From contig JAEUMR010000049.1 of the NCBI GenBank assembly GCA_016791385.1, forward strand, positions 1 to 64,000: a stretch of DNA of 64,000 bases. Reading direction: 5' to 3'. Positions 23,013 through 34,010 of this stretch are shown here, in pieces (position 1 is the stretch's first letter; every line of letters begins with the position of its first letter). Origin of the DNA: Hyphomonadaceae bacterium (lineage in GTDB: Bacteria > Pseudomonadota > Alphaproteobacteria > Caulobacterales > Aquidulcibacteraceae). The notes below the pieces were generated by a model. That model ran no database searches. It was not told the origin of the DNA and saw only the letters and a list, made by a program, of their open reading frames with translations. Both the position numbers and the translations under genes were made by a program.

Positions 23013-25685
23013 ATGCACACGCCGCCGCAGCGGACGACGCCGTTCATGGCGCAATATCTCGCCGCCAAGAGCGAGCATGCCGACGCGCTCCTCTTCTTCC
23101 GCATGGGCGACTTCTACGAGCTCTTCTTCGAAGACGCCGAGAAGGCGGCGGGCGCACTCGGCATCGCCCTGACCAAACGCGGGCAGCATGGCGGCGAGCC
23201 GATCCCGATGGCGGGCGTGCCTTGGCACCAGGCCGAGGGCTATCTGGCCAAGCTCATTCGCGCCGGGTTCAAGGTGGCGATCTGCGAGCAGTTGGAGGAT
23301 CCGGCTGAGGCCAAGAAGCGCGGCGCGAAATCGATCGTTCAGCGCGGCGTGGTCCGGGTCGTCACCCCCGGGACGCTGACGGAAGAGGGGCTGCTCGATG
23401 CGCGCGCGGCCAACCGCTTGGCGGCGGTCGCCTTTGCGGACGGCGAGGCGGCGATCGCCTGGGCCGATGTCTCCACCGGTGCGTTCGAAACCCGCGCCGT
23501 CTCATCGCGTGCTGTTGAGGAAGAACTCGCGGCCTTGGCGCCGGCCGAGCTGCTCGCTGTGGATAATGACGCGGTGCGGCTGAACGAAGCCGCGCGCGCA
23601 ATCGGCGCAGCAATGACGCCGCGGCCCGCGGTGAAGGGCGATGCGCGCGCGGCCGAGCGGCGGATCAAGGCGCTGTTCGAGGTGGCTGCGCTCGACGCGT
23701 TCGGTGAGTTTGGCCCTGCCGAACTCTCGGCCATGGGGCTGCTGCTCGACTACATCGAACTGACGCAAGCCGGCGCTGCCCCGCGCCTGACGCCGCCGCG
23801 GCGCAATGGCGCGCTCGCCTTCATGGCGATCGATGCAGCGACGCGTGCTGCGCTGGAGATCGAGCGCTCCGTGCGCGGTGGACGAGAAGGCTCCTTGCTG
23901 GGCTGCGTCGACCGCACCGCGACGGCCGCTGGCGGGCGCATGCTGGCGGAGCGGCTGGCGCGGCCGCTCACCGATGTCGCCGCCATCAATGCGCGGCTCG
24001 ATGAGGTTTCCTTCTTTCTCGACGCGCGCGACCGGCGCGCCGCCATACGCAAAGAGCTGCGTTCCGCGGGCGATCTCTCGCGCGCGCTGACGCGCCTCGC
24101 GCTCGGCCGCGGCGGACCGCGCGATCTGGCGCAATTGCGCGACGGCCTCTTTGCCGGCGATCGCGCTGCGGCGCTTTGTCTGGGGCTCAGCGCCGAGGCG
24201 CCAGCGGGTATCCTAGAAGCTTGCCAAGCGCTGTCGCTCGCTGCGCATCCTGAGAGCGGCAAACTCGCGCAGACGCTGCAGCTAGCGCTTGCGCCGGACC
24301 TACCGCTGCTTGCGCGCGATGGCGGTTTCATCGCGCCGGGCTACGACGCCGCGCTCGATGAGGCCCGTGCGCTGCGCGACGACAGCCGCAAGGTGATCGC
24401 CGCGCTGCAGGCGAGTTATGCGCAAGAGACCAACATTCCGGGGCTTAAGCTGAAGCACAATAACGTGCTTGGCTATCACATCGACGCGACGACCAAACAG
24501 GCCGAGGCGCTGATGGCGCCCCCGCTCAATGCGCGCTTCATTCACCGGCAAACCAATGCCGGTTCGATCCGCTTCACCACGACCGAACTGGCCGAACTCG
24601 ACGCCAAGATCGCGCGCGCCGGCGAGGCCACGCTGGCGCGCGAGCTTGCCTTGTTCAAGGAATTCGCTGCACGCGCTGCCGTGAACGAAACCGCGATCCG
24701 CGCCGCGGCGGAAGCGCTTGCTGCGCTCGATGTCGCTGCTGGATTGGCGGAATGGGCGGACGAAACGCAGGCGATGCGTCCTGTGGTCGATGCGTCGTCA
24801 ACGCTGCTGGCGGAGGGCGCGCGCCACCCGGTGGTCGAGCACGCGGTGCGGCGCGAAGGGCAGGGCTTCACGCCGAACGATGCGCGCCTCGACGGCGAAG
24901 GCCGGTCCGGTCCGCGCCTGCTCGTGGTCACCGGGCCGAACATGGCTGGCAAGAGCACCTATCTTCGGCAGATCGCGCTGCTCGCGATCCTGGCGCAGGC
25001 GGGGTCGTTCGTGCCGGCCCGCAAGCTGCGCCTGGGCGTGGTCGACCGCGTGTTCGCGCGCGTGGGCGCCTCGGACGATCTCGCCCGCGGGCGTTCCACC
25101 TTCATGATGGAGATGGTGGAGACCGCCGCCATATTGCATCAGGCAGGGCCGCGCGCGCTGGTGGTGCTGGACGAGATCGGCCGCGGCACGGCGACTTTCG
25201 ATGGCCTAGCGATCGCCTGGGCCGTGGCCGAGCACCTGCATGAGGCCAATCGCTGCCGCGCGGTGTTCGCTACCCACTACCACGAACTGACGCGCCTCGC
25301 GGACAAGTTGGAGGCCGGCGCTAACGCGCACTTGCGCGCCAAAGAATGGAAGGGCGACCTCGTCTTCTTACACGAGGTCTCGCCGGGCCCGGCGGACCGT
25401 TCATACGGCATCCAGGTCGCCAAACTGGCCGGATTGCCCAGAAGCGCGGTGGAGCGGGCGAGGGGGGTGCTGGCTCGGCTCGAAGCCAATGGCGGCTCGA
25501 CACGGGCCGAAATCGCGGACGATCTGCCGCTGTTCGCCCAGGTCATGGCCGAGACAGCGCCGTCCGCGCTGGAAGCTGCTTTGGATGAAGTCGACCCGGA
25601 CCGGCTTACCCCAAAGGAAGCGCTGGACCTGATCTACCGCCTCAAGGCTGTCGCTGCTGCTGTTGTTGATCCTGAGGATCGCTGA
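23013..25685 (+). CDS. mutS: DNA mismatch-repair protein MutS
   Basis: About 890 residues. The N-terminal mismatch-recognition domain has [18 protein letters not shown], containing the Phe-x-Glu that stacks on mismatches. The ABC-type ATPase near the C-terminus has Walker [15 protein letters not shown], the Q-loop to signature region [14 protein letters not shown], Walker [17 protein letters not shown] and the His switch ATHYHELT. Start: ATG 23013 begins [16 protein letters not shown], close to other MutS N-termini; a GTG at 22995 would add six residues. Neither has a strong ribosome-binding site. The 3' end overlaps a minus-strand ORF by 44 bases. Confidence 0.96.
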   Translation: MHTPPQRTTPFMAQYLAAKSEHADALLFFRMGDFYELFFEDAEKAAGALGIALTKRGQHGGEPIPMAGVPWHQAEGYLAKLIRAGFKVAICEQLEDPAEAKKRGAKSIVQRGVVRVVTPGTLTEEGLLDARAANRLAAVAFADGEAAIAWADVSTGAFETRAVSSRAVEEELAALAPAELLAVDNDAVRLNEAARAIGAAMTPRPAVKGDARAAERRIKALFEVAALDAFGEFGPAELSAMGLLLDYIELTQAGAAPRLTPPRRNGALAFMAIDAATRAALEIERSVRGGREGSLLGCVDRTATAAGGRMLAERLARPLTDVAAINARLDEVSFFLDARDRRAAIRKELRSAGDLSRALTRLALGRGGPRDLAQLRDGLFAGDRAAALCLGLSAEAPAGILEACQALSLAAHPESGKLAQTLQLALAPDLPLLARDGGFIAPGYDAALDEARALRDDSRKVIAALQASYAQETNIPGLKLKHNNVLGYHIDATTKQAEALMAPPLNARFIHRQTNAGSIRFTTTELAELDAKIARAGEATLARELALFKEFAARAAVNETAIRAAAEALAALDVAAGLAEWADETQAMRPVVDASSTLLAEGARHPVVEHAVRREGQGFTPNDARLDGEGRSGPRLLVVTGPNMAGKSTYLRQIALLAILAQAGSFVPARKLRLGVVDRVFARVGASDDLARGRSTFMMEMVETAAILHQAGPRALVVLDEIGRGTATFDGLAIAWAVAEHLHEANRCRAVFATHYHELTRLADKLEAGANAHLRAKEWKGDLVFLHEVSPGPADRSYGIQVAKLAGLPRSAVERARGVLARLEANGGSTRAEIADDLPLFAQVMAETAPSALEAALDEVDPDRLTPKEALDLIYRLKAVAAAVVDPEDR

Positions 25686-26007
25686 GCAATGGCTCGCGAT
25701 TGTTCACGCTCTGGCGCGCCTGCTCGACGGCCATGCCGCGGGTGACTGCTTCCGAGGCCAGCGGCAGCGAGGAATCCATCGCCACATACATCATGTAAGC
25801 GCCGAGGATGCCGCCGAGCACCAATCCCGTAACGCCCCACAGGGAAGCCGCGAACCAATAGGCCGAGGACCGCTCGCTACGGATGCGCTGCGCGAACAGC
25901 TTCTGGTCCATCAGCGCTTCGAGGTTGGCGCGCGCCGGATGATCATGCACCTGATGATCCTCATCGACTGGGTTCAGCCGGATCGTCTTGCTGCCCTTAT
26001 TCCGCAT
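25642..26007 (-). CDS. Small single-span membrane protein, unknown
   Basis: A 121-residue [15 protein letters not shown]..., with a hydrophilic N-terminal part (about 55 residues), one clear transmembrane segment ([20 protein letters not shown]) and a hydrophilic tail ending in a Gln-rich [16 protein letters not shown] lies about 10 bases before ATG 26007; a GTG at 26022 is an alternative. The last 44 bases overlap the mutS 3' end on the opposite strand, but the membrane segment lies outside mutS, so it is not a shadow of it. It is divergent from glnD. I recognise no family. Confidence 0.55.
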   Translation of the reverse strand: MRNKGSKTIRLNPVDEDHQVHDHPARANLEALMDQKLFAQRIRSERSSAYWFAASLWGVTGLVLGGILGAYMMYVAMDSSLPLASEAVTRGMAVEQARQSVNNREPLLSDPQDQQQQQRQP

Positions 26008-26150
26008 CGAGGAGGTCTCCACAGCCTGTCGCTGTTACTTTTGGCTGTGCTCGCAGATTGAGGCAAGTTTGCGTTCTGCGTTTTACCAAGAAGTCACCTG
26101 AGTTGGCGCGCCCTGTGGCGCCGTGTCCCCAGATGGACGAAATATAGAGC

Positions 26151-28940
26151 ATGACCTCCCCTCCCAAGTCCGCCAAAGCCGAACGAATTCCGGACCGTGA
26201 GGCGCTGCGCCAGGCGCTCTCCGCCAACGCCAAGCCCGGTGCGGCCGACCGGACGGCGGTCAGGAACCTGCTCAACGACACTTTGTTGCGGGTCCGAAGC
26301 GTCGCCATGTCGCGCCTGGAGGCGGGCGACAAGGGGCTCGCGGTCGCGCGCCTGCTCGGCAGCGTCACCGAGGACATTATCTGCGCGCTTTACGAGCACG
26401 CCCGGATGCTCTCGGGCGCCGATCCATCCAGCCGGGGCTTTGCCCTCGTTGCGGTCGGCGGCTTTGGCCGCGGCGAGCTGGCGCCCTTTTCCGATGTCGA
26501 TCTTTTGTTCGTGCGCGCCAGCGAGATGTCGCCCAAAGACGCGGCGGCGGTCGAGTACATGCTCTACATGCTGTGGGACCTTGGGCTGAAGGTCGGTCAC
26601 TCATCGCGCACGGTCGATGAATGCCTCAAGCTGGCGCGCGGCGATCACACCATCGAAACGGCGCTGCTTGAGCTGCGCTATCTCACCGGCGACAAGGCGC
26701 TCGCGGACAAGCTGGAGCAGCGCTTCCGCACTGAATTGGCCAACAAGGGTCACGCCCGCTTCATCGCCGCCAAGCTGAGAGAGCGCGACGAGCGGCATGC
26801 ACGCATCGGCGCCTCGCGCTATATGGTCGAGCCGAACATCAAGGAAGGGAAGGGCGGGCTGCGCGACCTGCACACGCTGTTCTGGCTTGCCCGCCATCGC
26901 TACGGCTTTTCCCGTCTCTCAGAATATGTCGCCGCAGGCGTGCTGACGCAGGACGAGCGCCGCGCCTTCCGCCGCGCGCTGGAGTTTCTCTGGGCGGTGC
27001 GCTGTCATCTGCACTTCATTGCCGGCCGCGCTGAAGAAAAGCTCACCTTCGACCTGCAGCCCGAACTCGCCAAGCGCATGGGCTACAGCGACCGCACCGA
27101 GTACAGCGGCGTCGAGCGCTTCATGAAGCGTTACTTCCTGGTGGCGAAGGGGGTCGGCACACTCACGCGCATCCTTTGCGCCAAGCTCGAAGAAGATGAC
27201 GCCAAGAGCGCGCCGCGCGGCCTAAAGCGGTTGATGCCCTCACGCCGCGCGCGCCCAGAAGAAGTGGCGCCGGGCTTTCAGGTCGAGCAGGGGCGGCTCA
27301 GCATCAACTCGACACGGGTGTTGGCAAAGCCCGCCAACTTGCTGCGTCTCTTCAGCATCGCCGCTTCGCTCAATGTCGATGTCCACCCCGACGCGCTGCG
27401 CGAGGTGACGCAGCGCGCGCGCACGTTCCAGCCGGCATGGCGCAAGGATGGGGCCGTCCGCGAAGCGCTCCTCGCCATCCTCACCGAGTCCCGCCATCCC
27501 GGCGCGGCGCTCAGGCTGATGAACGAAGCGGGCCTGCTCGGCAAAGTCGTGCCCGAAGTCGGCCGTATCGTCGCGCAGATGCAGTTCAATATGTACCACC
27601 ACTACACGGTGGACGAGCATACGCTGCAGGCAATCGAGACGATTTCCGAAATCGAGCACGGCCGGCACAAGAAGCAGCATCCGCTGGCGACCGAACTCTT
27701 CCCCAAGATCATCAATCGCCGCGCGCTGTACCTAGCCATGCTGCTGCACGACACCGGCAAAGGCGGCGGCGATCAGCAGATCGAAGGGGAGAAGTCCGCG
27801 CGCGCGGCGTGCGAGCGGCTCGGCTTGCCTGCCGAGGAAGTGGATCTCGTCGGCTGGCTCGTGCGCCACCACCTCGAAATGAGCGACATCGCCCAGAAGC
27901 GAGACATCAGCGATCCGCGCACGATCTCGAACTTCGCGCGCATGGTCGAGACGCTGGAACGGCTGCGCCTGCTGCTCGTGCTCACGGTGGCGGACATTCG
28001 CGCCGTTGGCCCCAACGTCTGGAACGACTGGAAAGGCCAATTGCTGCGCGACCTGTACCGGCTGACCGAGACCGCCTTGCGGGGCGGCCGTTCCGACGAA
28101 GACAGCGTGCGCATGCATCTGGACGAAATGGCCGCCAACGCCATGCAGAAGCTACACGAAGAGCTCGGCGATCTTGCCGGTCTCGACCAGTGGCTCGACG
28201 CGCACGAGGTTTCCTACTGGCTCAACCACGACGCCGAGGCGCTGACCTGGCATGCGCGCGAAGTGCTGGGCGCGCGCGCCGCTCACGCGCTGCCGCACAT
28301 CGCCGCGCGTTTGCGCCCGGTGCAAGGCGTCACCGAGGTGCTGGTCTATGCCGGCGACCGGCCCGGCCTGTTCGCCAGCCTTGCCGCCGCCATCTCCAGC
28401 TGCGGCGCCAATATCGCCGGCGCGCGCGTGCAAACGACGCGCGATGGCGCGGCGTTCGACATCTTCTCGATCCAAACCTCGGATATGCGCCCCTTCGGCG
28501 CCGATAATCCTGGCGCCATCGAGACTTTGATTACGCGCCTGCACGGCGCCGTCTTCTCCGACCACGCCACCCCGCCCGCGCCCGCGCTGTCGCGCCGCCG
28601 CGCTGCGTTTGCGATCGAGCCGTGGGTGCGCATCGACAACGACATCACCCCGCACGCCACCGTCATCGAAGCCTCGGGCAGGGACCGCCTCGGTCTCTTG
28701 GCCGATCTTGCCCGCGCCTGCACGCAAGCGGGGCTCTCCATCGCCAGCGCCCACATCGATACCTACGGCGAACGCGCGGCGGACGTGTTTTATGTCACCA
28801 TCAAGGGCGAGCAGCTCAGTCCCTCCCGCATCGTTTCGGTGCGCGCCAAGCTGGAGGAGGTGCTGCGCGCCGCTGAACCGTCCTCGCCCGGGCAGTCCAA
28901 GTCGCGCCTCGCGGTGGCGCCCGCCTCGACGGCGCGCTAG
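26151..28940 (+). CDS. glnD: Bifunctional uridylyltransferase/uridylyl-removing enzyme GlnD
   Basis: A 929-residue nitrogen sensor that uridylylates PII proteins when glutamine is low and removes UMP when it is high. Domains in order: nucleotidyltransferase with GGFGRGELAPFSDVDLLF (about residues 103-120); a GlnE-like helical region; an HD domain with LHDTGKGGGD (about 529), which performs the removal; and two C-terminal ACT domains starting near VTEVLVYAGDRPGLFA (about 725) and ATVIEASGRDRLGLLA (about 835), which bind glutamine. Length is normal for alphaproteobacteria. murJ follows after 33 bases, an arrangement common in this class. Confidence 0.96.
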   Translation: MTSPPKSAKAERIPDREALRQALSANAKPGAADRTAVRNLLNDTLLRVRSVAMSRLEAGDKGLAVARLLGSVTEDIICALYEHARMLSGADPSSRGFALVAVGGFGRGELAPFSDVDLLFVRASEMSPKDAAAVEYMLYMLWDLGLKVGHSSRTVDECLKLARGDHTIETALLELRYLTGDKALADKLEQRFRTELANKGHARFIAAKLRERDERHARIGASRYMVEPNIKEGKGGLRDLHTLFWLARHRYGFSRLSEYVAAGVLTQDERRAFRRALEFLWAVRCHLHFIAGRAEEKLTFDLQPELAKRMGYSDRTEYSGVERFMKRYFLVAKGVGTLTRILCAKLEEDDAKSAPRGLKRLMPSRRARPEEVAPGFQVEQGRLSINSTRVLAKPANLLRLFSIAASLNVDVHPDALREVTQRARTFQPAWRKDGAVREALLAILTESRHPGAALRLMNEAGLLGKVVPEVGRIVAQMQFNMYHHYTVDEHTLQAIETISEIEHGRHKKQHPLATELFPKIINRRALYLAMLLHDTGKGGGDQQIEGEKSARAACERLGLPAEEVDLVGWLVRHHLEMSDIAQKRDISDPRTISNFARMVETLERLRLLLVLTVADIRAVGPNVWNDWKGQLLRDLYRLTETALRGGRSDEDSVRMHLDEMAANAMQKLHEELGDLAGLDQWLDAHEVSYWLNHDAEALTWHAREVLGARAAHALPHIAARLRPVQGVTEVLVYAGDRPGLFASLAAAISSCGANIAGARVQTTRDGAAFDIFSIQTSDMRPFGADNPGAIETLITRLHGAVFSDHATPPAPALSRRRAAFAIEPWVRIDNDITPHATVIEASGRDRLGLLADLARACTQAGLSIASAHIDTYGERAADVFYVTIKGEQLSPSRIVSVRAKLEEVLRAAEPSSPGQSKSRLAVAPASTAR

Positions 28941-28973
28941 GCAGATGGGCCCTTACGTGAGTCGCACGCCCGC

Positions 28974-30578
28974 ATGAGTCTTGCCCGCAATACATTCGTG
29001 CAGGCGTCCTTGACGCTTGCGAGCCGCGTGCTCGGCTTTGCCCGCGATCTTGTCGCCAACGCTCAATTCGGCGGGCAGGGGCCGCTGATGGACGCGTTCG
29101 CCACCGCGCTCATGTTCCCGAATCTGTTCCGCCGCCTGTTCGCCGAGGGCGCGTTCGCGCAGGCCTTCGTGCCGATCTACGCGCGCGACCGCGCCGAGCA
29201 CGGCGCTGATTCAGCCGACCACATCGCCTCGGAAGCGATGTCGTTCTTGCTGTTCGTCGTCGCCGTCTTCTGCGTCGTCGCACAGGTCGCGATGCCGTTC
29301 CTGATGCCGTGGCTGCTTTCGGCATACACCGACGACCCCGGCGTGCTCACCACCGCGACTTTGATGACGCAGCTCACCATGCCGTATCTCGCGTGCATGA
29401 CGCTGGCCTCGCTGCTCTCCGGCGTGCTCAACACGATGGGGCGCTTTGCACTCTCCGCCGGCGTGCCGACCTTGCTCAATGTCTGCACCATCGCGGCGCT
29501 GTTGTTGGCGCCCGACAGCGCCGCTGCAGCGATTTGGGTGTCGGTCGCCGTCACCATCGCGGGCGTGTTGCAGGCGGGATTGTTGTGGTGGGGCGCCCAG
29601 CGCATGGGTGCGCGTCTGCGCTTCGGCCTGCCGCGCATAACGCCGGCGGTGAGCCGCGTCCTGCTGCTCGCCATTCCTGGCGCGCTGGCGGGCGGGGCGA
29701 TGCAGATCAATTCGCTGGTGTCGCAACTTCTCACCGGCACTGACGAAGGCGCCCGCTCGGTGCTCTACAATTCTGACCGGCTCTACCAATTGCCGCTCGG
29801 CCTCATCGGCGTCGCCGTCGGCCTTGCGCTGGTGCCGCGCCTGTCGCGTCACCACGCGGCAGGGGAGGTCGAGGCTGGCAGCGCGGCGATGGACGATGCG
29901 ATCGGCCTCTCGATGGCGCTGACCGTGCCGGCGGCGATCGCCTACATCGTCATGCCGTACTTCATCATCGACGCCACAGTGACGCGCGGCGCGTTTACAC
30001 ACGACGACGCGCATCGCACTGCGGAGGTATTGCGCCAGTTCGCCTGGGGCGTGCCGGCCTTCGTGTTGGCGAAGGTGTTCACCCCGCCGTTCTTTGCGCG
30101 GCAGGACACGCGCCGGCCGATGCAGTTCGCGGTGACCACTGTGATCGTGAACACGCTGCTCGGCGCAGGCCTCTTCTTCACGCTGCCGCGCTTCGGCGTC
30201 GACGGCGTGATCGGGCTCGGCATGGCCACCAGCGTGGCTGGCTGGCTCAATGTGCTGCTGCTGTCGTCGACGCTGGCGCGCGAGGGAACTTATCGCATCA
30301 GCGCCCAGGCCTGGGGCCGTCTGGCGCGGCTCGGCGTCGCCTGCCTGATCATGGGCGTGTTCGCTGGCGTCTGCGCGATGAACTACGCCGCCTTGTCGCA
30401 GCTGCTGTGGCGCAAGGAAGTGGCGGTGCTCGTCGTCGCCTTCGCCGCTTTCGTGCTCTATTGCATCGCCGCCCTGGCGCTGCGCGCGGTGACCATCCGC
30501 GAAGTCCGCAACGCGCTGCGGCGCGAGCGCGGCGCGCCAGCCGGGGGAGGCGCCTTGCAGTCAGGCATGGAGGGCTGA
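28974..30578 (+). CDS. murJ: Lipid II flippase MurJ (MviN)
   Basis: A 534-residue polytopic membrane protein of the MATE-like MviN family that moves lipid II across the inner membrane for peptidoglycan synthesis. The N-terminus RNTFVQASLTLASRVLGFAR, then the MDAFATALMFPNLFRRLFAEGAFAQAFVP block, is highly characteristic. Expected 14 membrane segments are consistent with the hydrophobic runs. RLYQLPLGLIGVAVGLALVP is the other family signature. Located 33 bases after glnD and upstream of the trpS leader region. Confidence 0.95.
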   Translation: MSLARNTFVQASLTLASRVLGFARDLVANAQFGGQGPLMDAFATALMFPNLFRRLFAEGAFAQAFVPIYARDRAEHGADSADHIASEAMSFLLFVVAVFCVVAQVAMPFLMPWLLSAYTDDPGVLTTATLMTQLTMPYLACMTLASLLSGVLNTMGRFALSAGVPTLLNVCTIAALLLAPDSAAAAIWVSVAVTIAGVLQAGLLWWGAQRMGARLRFGLPRITPAVSRVLLLAIPGALAGGAMQINSLVSQLLTGTDEGARSVLYNSDRLYQLPLGLIGVAVGLALVPRLSRHHAAGEVEAGSAAMDDAIGLSMALTVPAAIAYIVMPYFIIDATVTRGAFTHDDAHRTAEVLRQFAWGVPAFVLAKVFTPPFFARQDTRRPMQFAVTTVIVNTLLGAGLFFTLPRFGVDGVIGLGMATSVAGWLNVLLLSSTLAREGTYRISAQAWGRLARLGVACLIMGVFAGVCAMNYAALSQLLWRKEVAVLVVAFAAFVLYCIAALALRAVTIREVRNALRRERGAPAGGGALQSGMEG

Positions 30579-30592
30579 TAGAGAGCCGCCCC

Positions 30593-30631
30593 ATGAACGT
30601 GACGAACAAACTCTGGCGATGGCGGGCCTGA
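30593..30631 (+). CDS. Candidate trpS leader peptide (12 aa, Trp-Arg-Trp)
   Basis: Short ORF ATG...TGA encoding MNVTNKLWRWRA in the 123-base gap between murJ and trpS. Two of 12 codons are TGG, separated by one Arg codon, and the ORF ends 15 bases before a terminator-like hairpin. Trp is the rarest amino acid, so two in so short an ORF directly before the tryptophanyl-tRNA synthetase gene is a strong hint of ribosome-mediated attenuation, in which scarcity of charged tRNA-Trp stalls the ribosome at the Trp codons. The ribosome-binding site (AGAGAG, about 8 bases upstream) is modest. Inference; not tested. Confidence 0.55.
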   Translation: MNVTNKLWRWRA

Positions 30632-30646
30632 CCTGACGCCGCTTCC

Positions 30647-30676
30647 GCGCGCCTGAAGAGCGTCTTCCTAGCGCGC
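30647..30676 (+). terminator. Candidate attenuator hairpin upstream of trpS
   Basis: GCGCGC (30647-30652) pairs with GCGCGC (30671-30676), and inside it GAAGA (30655-30659) pairs with TCTTC (30663-30667) around a GCG loop: an 11-bp stem with one internal loop. It is followed by CTGTTCTC, a weak T-rich tract, and ends 15 bases before the trpS ribosome-binding site (GGAG at 30692). Its position 15 bases after the leader ORF stop fits a transcription attenuator. I did not find a convincing long antiterminator by eye; GGCG/CGCC pairing at 30621-30640 is a weak candidate. Confidence 0.45.
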
Positions 30677-30701
30677 CTGTTCTCATGTTCCGGAGTTTCC
30701 C

Positions 30702-31736
<1,035 letters not shown>

Positions 31737-31757
31737 TCCGGTGCTAACATCGCGCCC

Positions 31758-32279
31758 ATGAGCGACCGGTACGCCTGTCTCGTCATCGCCGACGAGAGTG
31801 AAGAATTTCCCGACGCCCTGATCTATGCCGGGCTGATCTGCCGCAGCACCAGCTGGCGGCTGGTGATGCTGCGCGTGATCGAACCTTCGGACCCCGCGCC
31901 CTGGGCCTCGATCACGGAAGAGATGCGCCGCCAGGCGCGCGATGCGGCGGAATCGCTGACCCAGCGTTTCGCCGCCGAGGTCTGGGCCGAGTGCGGCGTC
32001 AGCGCCGAGCCAGTGCTGCGCGAGGGTGACCTGAAGCCCGAACTGCGCAAGCTCCTGGAGCAAGATGCGTCGATCAAGCTGGTGGTGCTGGCGGCGGGCG
32101 AGGGGCCGGGTGGCCCCGGGCCGCTGGTGACGCAGCTTGGAAAGACAGCGGGGCTGGGCGCCCGGCCGGTGCCGGTGCTGGTGGTGCCAGGCGCCCTCTC
32201 GCGCGAAGAGGTGCGTAAGCTGGCGTTGCCGATCATCCAGGCTGCGGCTGCGGTCGCGGAGGAGCCGCCCTCGGCTTGA
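31758..32279 (+). CDS. Universal stress protein family
   Basis: A 173-residue UspA-like protein with the alpha/beta nucleotide-binding fold: an N-terminal strand YACLVIADESEEFPDALIYA, the central KLVVLAAGEGPGGPGPLVTQL, and PVPVLVVPGALS near the C-terminus. The usual ATP-binding G-2x-G-9x-G(S/T) appears only loosely as GEGPGGPGPLVTQLG, so nucleotide binding is uncertain. It lies 21 bases after trpS and 31 before nfu. Stress role inferred from family only. Confidence 0.75.
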   Translation: MSDRYACLVIADESEEFPDALIYAGLICRSTSWRLVMLRVIEPSDPAPWASITEEMRRQARDAAESLTQRFAAEVWAECGVSAEPVLREGDLKPELRKLLEQDASIKLVVLAAGEGPGGPGPLVTQLGKTAGLGARPVPVLVVPGALSREEVRKLALPIIQAAAAVAEEPPSA

Positions 32280-32310
32280 CCCTCCGGAGGCAAAGGGCCA
32301 CCTGACGGTC

Positions 32311-32892
32311 ATGTTCATTCAGACGGAATCCACGCCAAACCCGCGCACGCTGAAGTTCCTGCCCGGCCGCGACGTGCTGGGGCAGGGCAGCCGCGAGTTC
32401 GCGGATGCGGACGCGGCGCTGGCTTCTCCGCTCGCGCACGCGCTGTTCGGCATCGACGGGGTCGAGCGCGTCTATCTGGGCTCGGATTTCCTCACCATCA
32501 CCAAGAGCGATGCGATCGAGTGGCAGCATCTGAAGCCGCACGCGCTCGCAGCGATCATGGATCACTTCACCGCTGGCCGGCCCGTGCTGCTGGGGGATGG
32601 CGCGCCGGCCGATGACGCGGACGAGGCTGACATCGCCTATGAAGGCGAAGCCGCCGAGATCGTGAAGGAGCTCAAGGAAATCATCGATGCGCGCGTGCGC
32701 CCCGCGGTCGCGCGCGACGGCGGCGACATCACCTTCCATTCCTGGGACCACGAACAGGGCGTTGTCCGTCTCAACATGCGCGGCGCCTGCGCTGGCTGCC
32801 CGTCTTCGACGCTGACGCTGAAGCAGGGCATCGAAAACATGCTCCGCCACTACGTGCCGGAAGTGAACCGCGTCGAGCAGGTTCTGGGTTGA
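32311..32892 (+). CDS. Nfu-type Fe-S cluster scaffold/carrier
   Basis: A 193-residue NifU-family protein. The N-terminal Nfu domain begins [20 protein letters not shown]; the C-terminal NifU domain contains [20 protein letters not shown] and [20 protein letters not shown]. The C-x-x-C there binds a [4Fe-4S] cluster at the dimer interface for delivery to client enzymes. Radical-SAM miaB, a client type, lies in the same gene run. ATG 32311 gives the family's N-terminus; a longer in-frame reading is not supported. Starts 31 bases after the universal stress gene. Confidence 0.92.
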   Translation: MFIQTESTPNPRTLKFLPGRDVLGQGSREFADADAALASPLAHALFGIDGVERVYLGSDFLTITKSDAIEWQHLKPHALAAIMDHFTAGRPVLLGDGAPADDADEADIAYEGEAAEIVKELKEIIDARVRPAVARDGGDITFHSWDHEQGVVRLNMRGACAGCPSSTLTLKQGIENMLRHYVPEVNRVEQVLG

Positions 32893-32905
32893 GCATGGGC
32901 GCGCC

Positions 32906-33505
32906 GTGATCGTTCTCGGCATCGATACGGCGCTCGACGCGTGCTCGGCGGCCATTGTCGCCGACGGCTCGGTGCTGGCGCACATCAGCGACCGCATGGA
33001 GCGCGGTCAGGCGGAGCACCTGGCGCCGATGGCGCAGGAAGCAGCACGGCAAGCGGGCGTCAGCTTCGCGCGCCTCGATCGCATCACCGTCACCACCGGG
33101 CCGGGCTCGTTCACCGGCGTGCGCGTGGGGCTTTCCTTCGCCCGCGCCTTGGCGCTGGCGCTTGGCAAGCCCTGCATCGGCGTCTCAACGCTGGAAGCGC
33201 TCGCGCTTGGCGAGAGCGAAGCGGGGTTGCGCGGCGCGCTGATAGAAACGCCGGGCGCGGCTTACCTCGCGCTCTTCGAACACGGTGTGCCGCTGATCGC
33301 GCCGCGCGGCGTTGAGCGCGGCGAAGCCGAAGCGCTCTTCGCGGCGGCGGCTGGTGGTCGCGGCTTCAGCGTTGTTGGCCCTGGCGCTTTGGTGGACGCA
33401 TCGCTGCTGGCGCGCCGGGCGGCGCGGCTCGATCCCGCGCGCTACGCGCCGCACCCAGCCTATCTGCGCGCGCCGCACGTCACGCTGCCGGGCGCTCCGG
33501 CGTGA
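32906..33505 (+). CDS. tsaB: tRNA t6A synthesis protein TsaB
   Basis: A 199-residue ASKHA-fold pseudo-protease that partners TsaD in making threonylcarbamoyl-adenosine at tRNA position 37. N-terminus [16 protein letters not shown] (GTG start 32906), and the signature [20 protein letters not shown]. It lacks the metal-binding His pair of TsaD, as expected. Its stop overlaps the rimI GTG start, and tsaB-rimI coupling is common. Confidence 0.94.
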   Translation: MIVLGIDTALDACSAAIVADGSVLAHISDRMERGQAEHLAPMAQEAARQAGVSFARLDRITVTTGPGSFTGVRVGLSFARALALALGKPCIGVSTLEALALGESEAGLRGALIETPGAAYLALFEHGVPLIAPRGVERGEAEALFAAAAGGRGFSVVGPGALVDASLLARRAARLDPARYAPHPAYLRAPHVTLPGAPA

Positions 33506-33951
33506 TCGAGCGTGTCGGCGCCGAGGCCTGCGCGCTGCTCGCGGACATCCACGCGCGCGCATTCGACAGGCCCTGGACCGCGGAAGAGATCGCCAAATTG
33601 CTGCAGAACGACGCCGTGTTCGCTCTGGTTTCGCGCACCGACGAGATTCAGGGTTTCGTGCTGGCCTGGACCGCAGCGGGCGACGCGGAACTCTTGACCG
33701 TCGCCGTTGCGCCGGAAGCGCGCCGCCGCGGCGTGGGCGCCTCTCTCGTGACGGCTGCGGGTGTCACGGCGCTCGCGCGCGGGGCGGCCAGTATGCATCT
33801 GGAGGTCGCCGAGGATAATGAGGCCGCCCGCGCGCTTTATTCGAAGCTCGGCTACGAGGAGGCGGGCCGGCGCCGCGCCTATTATGCAGGCGCTGACGGC
33901 GCCGTCGACGCCATCGTCATGCGCCGGACCTTGCCGCGGCCGATCGTTTGA
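33502..33951 (+). CDS. rimI: Ribosomal-protein N-acetyltransferase RimI-like (GNAT)
   Basis: A 149-residue GNAT acetyltransferase. Motif A is [20 protein letters not shown], with the R-R-x-G-x-G/A acetyl-CoA loop; motif B is [19 protein letters not shown]. It fits RimI, which acetylates the N-terminus of ribosomal protein S18, supported by position directly after tsaB. GTG start at 33502 overlaps the tsaB stop by 4 bases. Confidence 0.88.
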   Translation: MIERVGAEACALLADIHARAFDRPWTAEEIAKLLQNDAVFALVSRTDEIQGFVLAWTAAGDAELLTVAVAPEARRRGVGASLVTAAGVTALARGAASMHLEVAEDNEAARALYSKLGYEEAGRRRAYYAGADGAVDAIVMRRTLPRPIV

Positions 33952-34010
33952 TCCGGCCCGGTGGACAGTGGAGACGGCGAGGGAGTAGCTTCCGCGCCAC
34001 AGAGGACGTG

